NCBI RefSeq assembly: GCF_963583255.1
Contig: NC_084803.1
Location: 10,700,122-10,764,121, forward strand
Direction of reading: 5' to 3'
DNA from: Pyrus communis
Taxonomy: Eukaryota; Streptophyta; Magnoliopsida; Rosales; Rosaceae
DNA length: 64,000 bases
In this document: positions 1 through 12,000 of the stretch, piece after piece
Numbering within the stretch: the stretch's first letter is position 1
How the letters are laid out: every line of letters starts with the position of its first letter
Translations under genes and position numbers: made by a program
The notes under the pieces: model-generated
The model's database searches: none
The model's input: only the letters and a program-made list of their open reading frames with translations
Told to the model about the DNA's origin: nothing

Positions 1-585
1 CTAATTGTTAAATTTGAAGATATTTGTGTCTATTTAAGTGAAATTTTGGATATATTTAAAAAATTTATAAAAATTGACATTTTTAAAAGTTAACTTTTTT
101 ACTATATTTGATAAAAACTCTATTTTAAACACATGATAAATATTTATTAGACGGATGTGTTGCAAGAAAGTTTCCGTTACATTCACATTGCATTTGAAGA
201 TTCAACGTTGGAGAGAAAGTCGGCAATCCGTCAAATGCCGTCTACAATCCGTCAAATGCCGTCTACAATCGTTTTAATATTAACCACGTAATTAAGTAAA
301 GGGTTTAATCTTTTAGATTACGCGCTTTCGCAGCAAAGCGAAAAGAGTGCAACAAAGACTCTTCTGAATCGTGCTCCCTCTCTGCTTTAGCAGCTCAGCT
401 CCGTTGTGCGATTCCGATCGTACGGACTCGATATCCACCGTCTACGGTGGCGACCCAAGTCAAAATATATCTCCCTTCATCTTCTACAACCTCGATCGGC
501 TCCTCTGCAGCTCTGAACAGAGCAGAGGTAAAATTACTGATAAACGCCTTTTCTTGTTGATTATTGGATTCAATCGAATTCATCA
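1..585. other. 5' flank of the ANTH gene
   Basis: AT-rich upstream region without a recognisable gene. A perfect 21-bp direct duplication occurs at 224-265 (unit beginning CAATCCGTCAAATG). The pyrimidine-rich stretch from about 360 to 585 is the likely promoter and 5' leader of the gene starting at 586. I see no convincing upstream reading frame. Confidence 0.5.
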
Positions 586-2424
586 ATGGCGTCGAGCACG
601 ATTCGCAAGGCGATTGGGGCGGTGAAGGACCAGACGAGCATTAGCCTGGCGAAAGTGGCCGGAAGCATAGCGCCGGACCTGGAAGTTCTGGTGGTTAAGG
701 CCACCACGCACGACGAGGACCCGGCCGACGAAAAGTACATAAGGGAGATCATAAATCTAACCTCCTACTCGCGCGGATACGTAACGGCGGCGGTGGCGAC
801 TGTGTCGAAGCGTTTGAGCAAAACCCACAACTGGATTGTGGCTCTCAAGGCCCTTATGCTTGTTCATAGGGTTTTGGTTGATGGGCACCCTTCTTTTGAG
901 GAGGAGATTGTGTCCGCGAGTCGCAGAGGGTTGAGGGTTTTGAATTTGTCGGGTTTTCGTGACGAGGCGCATTCCGGTTCTTGGGATCATGCGGGGTTTG
1001 TGAGGCTGTATGCTATGTATCTTGAGGAGAAGGTGGAATTTGAGGTTTATGAGAGGAAATCGAGAGGTAGGGAGGGTAGTGGTGGATTCGATCAAGAGAG
1101 GGAGAGAACGAATCGAGAGGAAAGGAGGGAATTTGAGTACGAAAATTATCAAAGTGATCGGGCATTGGAGAGAGAGAAGAGAAGAGAGAGTAAGGATAGT
1201 ACACCGGTGATGGAAATGCAGCCGGAGAGGGTGTTGGGAAGGTTGAATGACTTGTTGAGGGTTCTTGATCGAATTTTGGGTTGTAAGCCTGCAGGTGCTG
1301 CGAAGAGTAGTAGGTTGGTGATCGTTGCGCTATACGAGGTTGTGAAGGAGAGTTTTAGGCTGTATGTTGAGATATGTGAGGCATTGAGAGTGTTGTTGGA
1401 TAAGTTTACTGAGATGGAGTATGCAGATTGCCTCAAGGCTTTCGATGCTTATGTCAATGCAGCAAAGATGATTGATGAGCTTGTGGGGTTTTATGGTTGG
1501 TGTAAGGACATGGGGATTGCGCGTTCATCTGAGTATCCTGAGGTGCAGAGAATAACTGATCAGCTTTTGACTTCACTTGAGGGTTTCTTGAAGGGGAAGA
1601 CAAGTAGGCCAAAGAGTCCTGAGAGAAATAGGGATGAGAATGTTCGGGTTGATGAGGAGGCGAAGGAGGATGTGAATTATGAGGTTAAGGCTCTTCCTCC
1701 GCCGGAGAATTACACTGCTCCTCCCCCGCCACCTGAAGCCCGGCCTAAGCCTTCGCAGCCTCAGCCTGTGACGGAGGATTTGGTGAATTTGAGGGATGAA
1801 GGAATCACAGCTGATGAGCAAGGAAATAAATTTGCTTTGGCTTTGTTCTCTGGACAGCCTACTAGTACTAATACAAATGGTTCCTGGGAAGCATTCCCAT
1901 CAAACGGAGAGCCTGTAGTGACGTCGGCTTGGCAGACACCGGCTGCTGAGAGTGGTAAAGCAGACTGGGAATTGGCATTGGTGGAGACGGCAAGTAATTT
2001 GTCGAAACAGAAGGCTGACTTGGCTGGTGGTTTTGATTCTTTGCTATTGAATGGCATGTATGATCAGGGCGCTGTGAGGCAACATGTGAGCACCTCACAG
2101 TTGAGTGGTGGGAGTGCAAGTAGCGTGGCAATGCCCGGGGCAGGCAAGGCTGCTAAGCAGGTGCTTGCTCTGCCCGCCCCAGATGGGACTGTCCACACAG
2201 TGGGGCAGCAGGATCCATTTGCCGCCTCCCTCACAGTGCCGCCTCCTTCATATGTGCAGATAGCAGACATAGAGAGGAAGCAACACTTGCTTTCACAGGA
2301 ACAACTGCTTTGGCAGCAATATAGAAGAGATGGGATGCAAGGGCAATTGGGTTTGGCCAAGATTTCTGGCGGTCCTCAACCGATGATGCCTCAGCCGGGA
2401 GGGTACTACTACGCGCCCTATTGA
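586..2424 (+). CDS. ANTH-domain clathrin assembly protein (AP180/CALM family)
   Basis: Single uninterrupted 612-residue reading frame. The N-terminal ~300 residues form an ANTH domain, which binds PtdIns(4,5)P2 at the plasma membrane or trans-Golgi and recruits clathrin. The family motif is visible at residues 79-94 (KTHNWIVALKALMLVH). A charged Arg/Glu-rich insert lies near residues 160-210, followed by a helical part. After residue ~340 the protein is disordered and Pro-rich (PPP runs near 372-395), with a DPF motif at 543-545 of the type bound by the AP-2 ear, and a Gln/Pro/Tyr-rich tail. Length and layout match Arabidopsis At2g25430/At4g32285. The start at 586 sits directly before the conserved SSTIRKAIGAVKD segment. 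No intron, truncation or frameshift is seen. Confidence 0.93.
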   Translation: MASSTIRKAIGAVKDQTSISLAKVAGSIAPDLEVLVVKATTHDEDPADEKYIREIINLTSYSRGYVTAAVATVSKRLSKTHNWIVALKALMLVHRVLVDGHPSFEEEIVSASRRGLRVLNLSGFRDEAHSGSWDHAGFVRLYAMYLEEKVEFEVYERKSRGREGSGGFDQERERTNREERREFEYENYQSDRALEREKRRESKDSTPVMEMQPERVLGRLNDLLRVLDRILGCKPAGAAKSSRLVIVALYEVVKESFRLYVEICEALRVLLDKFTEMEYADCLKAFDAYVNAAKMIDELVGFYGWCKDMGIARSSEYPEVQRITDQLLTSLEGFLKGKTSRPKSPERNRDENVRVDEEAKEDVNYEVKALPPPENYTAPPPPPEARPKPSQPQPVTEDLVNLRDEGITADEQGNKFALALFSGQPTSTNTNGSWEAFPSNGEPVVTSAWQTPAAESGKADWELALVETASNLSKQKADLAGGFDSLLLNGMYDQGAVRQHVSTSQLSGGSASSVAMPGAGKAAKQVLALPAPDGTVHTVGQQDPFAASLTVPPPSYVQIADIERKQHLLSQEQLLWQQYRRDGMQGQLGLAKISGGPQPMMPQPGGYYYAPY

Positions 2425-2944
2425 CATTGGATGACCCTTGAGCAATTTGCTCCTCCCGTAGTGCAAATACCTATACCAGTATTTACAGTTTTTGGAATAA
2501 GCTTGCTGTTGCAGATACCTTCTTGTGTTACTTTCTTTTGGGAAGATTTTACATCTGTTTTTAGTTCCTAGCCCTTGTGCTTATTCCTGCACTTGCATGC
2601 AGTGATAACATACATGGTTCGAGATTATATATTGAGAGCAAATTTGGGTCTTCAAGTATGCGTATGTGACTTGGGATACAGTCTACAATTTTGTTACTTT
2701 TTTATCGCACCATAACCTTAAAATTCATGTAGGACATTTCACTGATGTTTAGACAATTAATATCCTCGTCAACTGAAGGGGTTAGTTTGACAAAAATACC
2801 TTTAAAATAGTAATCACGTGATCGTTCACATGACAATTTAACGAAGATATTATTAAATTTTTCACAAAATAATTAAAAGCCTATGATGCGGGTCGCGCGC
2901 ACACACTCGCCAGACACTCCCTCACAGCCTCCCTCTACCTGAAC
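2425..2944. other. ANTH 3' flank and ARP6 promoter
   Basis: About 520 bp between two same-strand genes. The left part should hold the 3' UTR of the ANTH gene. The right part ends in a GC-rich, CT-rich leader (2885-2943) directly before the ARP6 start. No other gene is seen. Confidence 0.5.
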
Positions 2945-5143
2945 ATGCATCAAAATGTCGTCGTCTTAGACAACGGCGGCGGCCTAATCAAAGCCGGGAT
3001 CGGCGGCGAGCGCGACCCCTCCGCCATCATACCCAACTGCGTCTACCGCCCGCTCTCCTCCAAGAAATGGGTCCACCCCTCCCCCACCGAGCCCATGGAC
3101 CTCACCTCCGCCGCCGTCCGCCGCCCAATCGACCGCGGCTACCTAATTAACCCGGACCTCCAGCGCGAGATTTGGGCCAACCTCTTCTCCTCCCTCCTCC
3201 GGGTCAACCCGGCCCAATCCTCCCTCCTCCTGACGGAGCCCCTCTTCGCCCTCCCCTCCATCCAACGCGCCACCGACGAGCTCGTCTTCGAGGACTTCAA
3301 CTTCTCGGCGCTCTACGTCGCGAACTCCCCCTCCCTCGCCCACCTCTGCGAGGCCAGCCGCCGCGAAATTAAGGCGCAGTGCAGCCTCGTCGTCGACTGC
3401 GGCTTCTCCTTCACGCACGCCGCCCCCGTCTTCCAGAACTTCACCATCAACTACGCCGCCAAGCGAATCGATTTGGGCGGCAAGGCATTGACCAATTACC
3501 TCAAGGAGCTCGTCTCTTATCGCTCCGTCAATGTCATGGACGAAACGTTTCTCATCGATGATGTTAAGGAGAAGCTCTGCTTTGTTTCCATGGACGTTGA
3601 TCGTGACCTCCAGATTGCAAAGTATGTAGCTTTTCTTAATTTTTTGTTATTTAGTTTGATTTTGGTTGTGGATTTCTTGAAGAATGCAAGAATCTCGTGT
3701 TGAAAAATAGAACGATGTGAATTGAAGTGTGTAGCTTTTCTTAATCACATCGAGGTTTTTTTGTGATAAAACACCGTCTCTGTTGTGATTTGACCCCTAA
3801 TGGGATAGGATCGGTGTAATTAGTAGTGGGCCGCTGGTTCGTCTATCCGAAATATTGAGAGGGCTTTTGTTGTTTGGAAATGGGTGTTTAGGAAACATGG
3901 GAAGGACAATCTTTTCAGGTGCACTTATGTGTTGCCTGACGGCATTACGCACACAAAAGGATTTGTTAAGAAACCGGATGAGGCGAAGAGATACTTGGCT
4001 CTGAGAGACGGCGACACACTTAAAGATGTGGAGAAGAAGATGGATTTGGATAAGATGGAGGTTACAGACAAGTTGGTGGATCGAAAGAAGATTGATTTGA
4101 GCAAGAATGTAATTTTTTTTTTTTCTTACTTTTGAGCTAATTGGATAGCTGCTTGTGTTTGTTTACTGGTTTTGAGTGTGGTTTGATGGTTTTCGTGTAG
4201 GAATTTGACCTGACAAATGAAAGGTTCCTTGTGCCGGAGATGATCTTCCATCCTGCTGATTTGGGTTTGTCTTACATTCTGGTTTCTTGTTTCAATTTGG
4301 GCTTTTTGTTTACTTTTTGAAGCATATACATATACGTCGTACGATTTGTTGCTGAATCAAACATTATAATCTCCTCTTTGGGTTCCATGTTGGTTAGCAC
4401 TTATTACTACCGGTCAACTTTTGCGAATTTTTACTTGATATTTGTAGAGCGTAGCATTGGAAATATTTTATTTACCTGTTTGTATACAAAGTGATGTCGT
4501 GTGATCAGTCCTTTGAAACTATATGCTTAATGCAAAGGAGTAACTAGGACCTGTTTCTGCAGGAATGAATCAGGCTGGACTAGCAGAGTGCATTGTTCGA
4601 GCTGTCAGTTCCTGCCATCCACATCTTCAGCCAGTACTTTATGAAAGGTGACCTTTTAAACTCTACATTTTTCATGAGGAAATTCGTTTTCGATACTTAC
4701 TAAAGTGTCTGAGTTGTGTTGGGCAGCATTCTCTTAACAGGTGGAAGCACTCTATTTCCTCGACTAGCTGATAGACTGTATGCACTGGTCACAACTTTCC
4801 ATTTAATTGTGCAACGCCTGAAGTAATACGAAACCATTCTTTCACACTTAAGAAGTCTTTACTGATATTTTGCAGGGAGAGGGAGCTGCGGCCTCTTGTT
4901 CCTGATGACTATCCAGTGAAGATAACTCCTCAAGAAGAGTAACGTTCCTCCTTATCCACCGTTCTCTGTTTAGACACCTACTTACATTTTTATTAAAATT
5001 TTCCATGTTTCTCCAGTCCCATACTAAGCGTTTGGAGAGGAGGGTCTATTTTAGCATCAAGTCCGGATTTTGAAGCAATGTGTGTCACCAAGGCCGAGTA
5101 CGAGGAGCTTGGATCTGCTCGATGTCGCAAGAGATTCTTTTAA
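2945..5143 (+). CDS. ARP6: Actin-related protein 6 (SWR1 complex subunit)
   Basis: Seven exons join in phase into a 427-residue protein: 2945-3621, 3892-4108, 4201-4264, 4563-4647, 4727-4777, 4876-4938 and 5017-5143. All introns are GT...AG. The start reads MHQNVVVLDNGGGLIKAGIG, the actin-fold phosphate-1 loop. Exon 5 encodes ILLTGGSTLFPRL, the conserved actin phosphate-2 region, and the C-terminus ends in RCRKRFF. ARP6 is a nuclear subunit of the SWR1 complex that exchanges H2A for H2A.Z. In Arabidopsis (At3g33520, also SUF3/ESD1, 421 residues) it maintains FLC expression and temperature responses. Exon 1 is strongly C-rich in codon use, unlike the AT-rich later exons. The gene converges on the WDR11-like gene that follows. 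The splice model is mine, from consensus and phase. Confidence 0.94.
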
Positions 5144-6081
5144 TCTTGAAGGGTAGGCTATCTGAAGACCATCTTCACCTTGCATTGTAATTATCCGTGA
5201 CGTACTATTTGGTTGAGAAGATTATTAGCGATGGAGTTATATTCCAGGTAAATGTGGGACTTTTTGTACTCCACCTTTGGCAAGCAAATAGTCTGCCTCT
5301 GCGAGGGAAAATGCAGCTGAGTGCGCTCCTCTCCCCCTTTATGTTGTCACCGGTCATCGCCCGGTAGTTATAATGGACCTTATGGGTTAAGAAAGGGAAA
5401 GGACAGGCCTGGCAGCCTCGAGTACTAGCAATGGCACGCTCGCAACTAATTTTCTGTAGAAATTGCACATGATTTTGAAAGAGACGTTAGTCCCTGTCGG
5501 GTTAAATGATCAAACATCGATTGTTCAGATGAGTAACTTCAATGTGTGTTTTATAGGTACACTCGAGAAATCCTCCGCTCACAACTAAAGCAATCTTTTT
5601 GGCCGTCTCTACAATTTTCTACAGAAATTGCACATGATCTGAACAAGAGCCGCTAGGTCCTGTTAGGTTAAATGATCAAACGGCTCTTGTTCAGATGTTT
5701 AACTTAAAAATGCTTTTTTGATGTGGACTAGAGAAAGCCTCCGCTCGCAACTAACGCAATCTTTTGGGATTGCCGTCCGTTGTAGAGGCTTGACAGATCA
5801 GCGTATCCATACGAGAGCTCCGGCCGGCCACCAGCATCTTGAAAAAGTATTAAATTTTCCTATGCTTTGAGATGACAATTTTTCTACGTCTACAACATTT
5901 TCGAGCAATCTTTCTCGGTGGACTTGCGTACAAGATAGTGATTTTTCATGTCCTGAATCCAATAAGAGCTTTATACGATACAAGGGATGAAGGGATATCT
6001 TCAACCTGCTTTCAATTTAACTTAAGACGAAACGTATGCAACTATAAAATGTGGACAAGTTCAATGACTAGGGCCAATCCT
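5144..6081. other. ARP6/WDR11 convergent intergenic region
   Basis: Shared 3' region of two converging genes. It should contain both 3' UTRs. Apart from the duplicated segment and inverted repeat listed separately (5437-5770), no coding signal is seen. Confidence 0.5.
5437..5770. repeat. Imperfect tandem repeat with a 16-bp inverted repeat
   Basis: The phrase CGCTC(G/A)CAACTAA recurs at about 5437, 5576 and 5742, and TTTCT(G/A)(T/C)AGAAATTGCACATGAT at 5451 and 5616, giving units of roughly 140-166 bp. The second unit holds a perfect 16-bp inverted repeat, ATCTGAACAAGAGCCG at 5637-5652 against its complement at 5681-5696, with a 28-nt loop. The first unit has only a degraded version. Confidence 0.7.
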
Positions 6082-9000
6082 TCATTCAGAGAATGGTTGC
6101 GAGTCCATGCATAGATGCACCAGTTTCCTTTGGTATTGCCCGTAATATTCACTGACTGCCATAACGTCTTCGCTCTCGGGGCCTATCCCAGGCAAGTTGA
6201 GCAGCTTGTCCCTGATCAAAGAACTAGATTCATCGTCACAGTTCCCTAAATCAGAGATGAAGTTGGCATGAATTTCTCGGCAAGCAAGGATGAACATAGC
6301 GGCCGTGTCAGGTTGTTGGGCCTCACGAAGTGCTGCCAGTGCCTCTTGTAGTGCACCAGCTGCAACATACAAAATGAGGGCCCTCCATATGTTGTGCTCA
6401 GCACGGAGGACATGCGAAGCCCATCTTAGCAACACCCTGTAAGAACATTAACACGCACAACTCAGCTACCATAACGACGAAAATCAGGGGACTACTAATC
6501 GCGCAATTTAGCCAAAAGGCAAGCCGCAAAGGGGGATGACTGATGAGTTTATCAACAGAAATCTACCGGGAAGGCAAAAATAGTAAGCTAATCAATTATA
6601 GTATACAGATGAAACTGGAGATGACAGAGGCGGCCTCAGAAATGGTGAAAAGAAAGTAAATAACCTTGCATAGTCGGATCCTTTCAAGTGCGTAGCAGCT
6701 AAAGTTGCAGCATCTGTCCAGCACCCAGCATCTTGTAGCTGCATAAGTGATGACATAGTACTTAGTACATAAAAACAACAGCACACAAAACATTATTTCG
6801 TGCATGATATTAAAAGAAATCTCACATCTTAGATAACTGGGGGTTACAGTAAATTTGTGTAAAGTTGAACTTAACCTGAGAACAAGCTTCTTGATACCTT
6901 CCCACAGCACAAAGAAGATGAGTACCAGACAACGACCTGTCATTCCTCACCATGTTGGCTGCAACAACCTAATAATATAAAAGTATCGAAAATTCTGAGA
7001 CACTTATTCCAGCCACAACATGCAATTTGATGTCATGAGTTGATCCAAATAAGCACGCACCTTGACTGCAAGTTCAAGAAGAGACTTTGACACAGCAGAA
7101 GAAAGAGCAACAGCACGTAAAGCATTTGCAGAGAAGTAATTGCTCTCAGGAGGAGTGGAAAGCAATAAACTAACCGCAGCTTCTAAGTTTCCAATTGAGA
7201 CGAGCCTACATCATCAAGAACGTAAAGTAAATCAAGAACCTCCAACAGGGAAAATCTAGCATTCTTTTTGAAACCGTTAGTGTTCAAGTAACTGGGCAAT
7301 TTGGGCATTTGGCATGTTGCCAGAGACAGAAGACAATAGGAAGGATGGAACTGGAACTCAGCAAAAAGTAGGCTTCCTGTATAATTTCTCGTGCACATAT
7401 GCTTATATGCAGCATCAACTCTTGCTTAAACATAATCAGCAGTTAGGTTGGTAACTACATCTAAGAAATAAGAATGACATGAAATACTCACTCATGTACA
7501 CGATTCTGAATAGCATCTTCTCCCTCCAACTTCTCATGCCAAGGAATACGTTCACTAGCATTTGCCCACAAATCCTCTGGCTCAAAAGCCATTAATCTGA
7601 GCTGACCTTCGTTCTGCTAACCATAGAAGTCAATAAAGTACAGAGATGTTACAAAGTTTATATAAAGGAAATATCACACAATAGTTTAGAATTGAAGAGC
7701 ACCAGATATAGGAGAAATGTGAGGTAACGTAGCGACCTAGCTTAAACCTTGTACACCAAATTTGAGAAAAATATTATCCTGAAATGTATCTTACCATTGC
7801 ATCTTTCTTTTCTGTTCCAGACACCGACTTTCCTTTCGATGTTATCCTATTAAGCATAGATGCATCATCAATCTCTGGAACGGATGCTGAAGCAGGGGTT
7901 TTTTGCGGAGACTTATTTACCATCTTATTCATCAAATGGTTAAGAGCACGAGGCAGTTGTAGCCAGAAAAGAGCTTCTGAGGATTCGCCAAAGATTGCAG
8001 CAGCAAAAGCAAATCTCACAGAAAAACCTTTGTTGACCACCATTGCATATAATTTTGCCCTCTCATCATCCAGTATGCAGCCTGTGGAAATATCACATTT
8101 ATAATCATAGAAAAGAACATAAAATAGTATGATACTTAAATACATTTCCTCACGAGTAGAAACATCACAAGAAAGACAGAGGACCCACCTTCTTTACGAT
8201 AAGGTTCTAAGACTTTAAGCAGTAATTCTGGTACCACAGGGTCACCAACAGGTGGTAAATCGATCAGGTAACTTCGAAGATCATCATTGGACTTAGGAGT
8301 TCCTGGAATTTGGTGAGGCCTCTTATCTAAAGTTGTACTGCAAGTATTAAACCAAGAGGGCTTGACACCCAATTGTAAGATCACCCGTAATGCCTGTAAT
8401 AAAGAATTACATAAATTTCAGTTGGTCAAAACTGAATCTCTACTATCTTCTCTTAACAATAAAACATAAAGCAGGCTATGTGGTTACTGATTCGGGGCTA
8501 CTCTTAACTTTTCCCAGTAGATTCTGCTATTTTTTGTAAACATTTTGGTTAGCAACTCTCTTGCAATCCCCGAACAAGAACTAGGTCTATAAGGTTGCAG
8601 ATTAGCATATATGAACGAGCATAAAATTCTAATTGTCAAGGGCCACGATTGAATTAATAATCAATAGAAGTGGAATAAGATAAAATATTGCTATCTTGAA
8701 ATAAAATAGAAGGAAAATGGAAATTAAAAATCATAGTTACCAAGGCATGTGGTGTTGGAAGCAGTATAGGAGAACATAGAGGCATAGGACGGAACCTCTC
8801 TTTTATAGATCTGGGCTGGTGGGTATAACCAAGTTTTTTGTCCACTCTGCGTAAGAGTAAGATTATTAAAGCACAGAAATGACTACTTTCCCCCATTCTT
8901 AAATAACCTGATCCATAAGGAAATTACTCAATAAAGTTTGAAACATACAAATTAATCTCAAGAAGGCGAAAGCTACTATCAGCTCCAGCTATGCACAATA

Positions 9001-12000
9001 ATAGTGGATCGTTTTTGTCAGTCCGCAAGGGCAACCAATCAAGTTCCAACACAAGGGTTCCAGGAAATTGAGGCTGTAAAAGAGAATTGGCTAATGGGTC
9101 TGGAGAATCCTGTGATTAGAAAACATGTAGAGAGTTATGGAAAAACGATAAGAAAGATCATTTGAGAAATAAACCATATAAATATTTCTGTTATACTTAC
9201 AAGGTCAAATACTGAAAATGTATTGTCATAAAATAGTAGAGCAACGCGCCCCCTACTGCGGTCTCCAGGCACAACAGGTGAGAATTTAATTCGCCGGATA
9301 CCTTCTCTATGAGTGTTAAACGAAGAAGAATATCCAGTAGTTACATCCCACCAGCGAATATTTCCTGACCTGTCCCCCATAACCTGAAATAATTTACAGA
9401 AATGAAATTTGAAATGATTGAGAATCTGATATAGAATACCAATTGGATGAAAAGAATACAAAAATTGTGATACATACTACATGAGGCAACCGGTAAGCCA
9501 TGGCAGTAATTAGTCCATCAGATGATACGAACGAAGAAGAAGGCCATTTTGGTCTATAAACCAGCAATAAAGAACCACTATGAGAAAAACTTATCGACAT
9601 GAAATATTAGTTTAGTTCGTAAGAGGGTAAACAGATGCTAAGATTGAAAGTAGAAATACACCTGAAGTCACGGATCCTTCGCCCATGAACCTCGAAAACA
9701 CCTAGAGCACCATTTGCTAGTGCAAATGCAAAGCTTTCAGAAGTGTCATCTTGAGATCCATCTGAGCTCTCTGCATTTCAGGGAAGGATAAACTTTATTT
9801 TTGTTTATTTAAATAATTAAACAATCCAAATACAGAAGTAACTCATATAAAGCAAAGGCTAGTAACTCACTGGAATCAGATGATGCCTTTGTTGGAGAGG
9901 ATGTCCCATCTGATGCCACAGGTGAGTGATCTTTGGGGGACGATGATGTTGATGATTGCGTAGCGGGTTTATTTTGAGCAGGTCGTGGGACTGCTGGGAG
10001 GGTCCATTCCAAAACCGTAAATGGAAGAGCTAATGATCTAAGCTATATGAGATAGAGAGCGTAATAAATACCAAGATGAGGAATCATAATCTTAACCTCT
10101 CCACCGTGGAAAGTTGTGAAATGCATAAAATAAGAAAAGGCATGCTTTCGTGGTCGTTTGATCTTTGAAAACTGTGAGTTTCTGTTTAATGTAGTTGAAA
10201 CAAACAATTTCTGGGAAATATGTCAAGGTGGAATGTGAAATAACCAAAGAAAATATCAAATTTACCATAATAGGACTCTTTGTCATTGCCCAAACCTCTA
10301 CTGGTGCATCACGAAGCAAAATAAGAAGGTACCTGCCATTTCGTCAACAGCATAAGCAAAATGTTACATTGTGTAGCTCAGGAAGTTATGAAGAACAACA
10401 ACTGATGCCGATGAAAGCAGGGGGGAAGAAAAAGAGCACTAAACTAGAAACACTTGATCAAAATAGTGCAATTCACCATAAAAAATTATAAATATTGTAC
10501 CTATAAAAAGACGATGAATTATAGTAAAAAGTGAACACTTCTAGTTTCTTTTTAGTTGAGTATCTTAATAAATTTGACAAAACCAAAAACATGACACAGG
10601 ACATAAAGGACTTAACAAATAACCATAAATAAAGAAAAGAATCTAGGTCTGAAGTCAACCTTCCAGAGGAAGAGGCTCTTAAGGCTCTTATGGGTGCACG
10701 TTCAGGCTTTTGCAAAACCCGGAATTGCCTATTTAGGCCACTTCTAACACAGGTCACAATGAGCTTGTTGATGAAACCTCCAGATTTTTCACTCACCTAA
10801 ATCAACAAAGGTAATGCTACACATTATGATCAACACAGATTGATGATTATTTATAGATAGAAAAAAGGCAAAAAATATACTAATCAAGGATAATGCAGAG
10901 CATAAAATCACCAACTAGTAGATGCAATCAAACAATTGATGTGATGTTTGAATTCACTGCAACCTACCTGACTGTATGAAAATGAAACCAGTCTAGAATT
11001 TCCAAGCCATCGTAATCCCCTAACAGTACCATTATGAACAGAAAAACTTGCAGCGACAGCATTGGCAGAAACATCAACAACGTCAACTGTCCCACTTTGA
11101 GTTCCCAAAGCAACCAATGGAACAGCTACAACAGGATAGTTTCCCCCACCTTCATGCATAATCAACTTACATGGTATCATAATTTCTCCCAAATGATGCT
11201 AACTCAGAAATATTCTTAAAATATAAAATCAACATATACAGTAGATTAGTGACAAGATTTACTAACGGCCCAGAGTAGCAGTTGAAGAGGGTGAAGGAAC
11301 AGCCAGCATAGTCACTGCTGAAGAAAGGAGCTGAAGCTGTCCAACTAAGCTAATCTGCATCAGTAAGTTGGCTTTGTAAGCATGCAGGAATTTAATTTCA
11401 AATCTTCGCTATCAGGGATTGGTTGCATGGCATTTTGGATGAACTGAATTTATAGATATAACAGAAAGAAAATAGAAAAGAAAAGACTGGTAGTCCAGTA
11501 CTGTGATCCTATTTCTACTGAAGCAACAATGCACTGAATGGGAAATAAAAAACATATAGATGAGTGAAATTTACAGCGAGGTACAACAAATAGTACACGA
11601 AATAAAACCAACTGTGTTCTGAACTACATGCAACGATCAAAAACATATGTTATAGCGCCTGTGTACATTGTACGGGTGGGGGTGTGTCCTTTTGAGGATC
11701 TCAACAAAGTCGTATACCAACTAATACCTAGATATTTTTAATAAGACTGGGTGTGGGAATTACATCTAGTGATCCAAGTCACATCCATTGTTAGTTATAT
11801 TAAATTCACAAGCCCAAAAACCATCCAGTGATAGCCATTAACCATGAAAAATTAAAAGTTGGGAAAAACTACAAACGAACCTTAAGTACCAAGTCTGTAT
11901 GGCTGACAGTAGAATTTGAAGGTCGGCTTCTACCACCGTTGATCTTTTCTATTTGTTTGCCGGTTTTCATGTCAAGTCCTCCAGTAGAAGAAACTATAAT

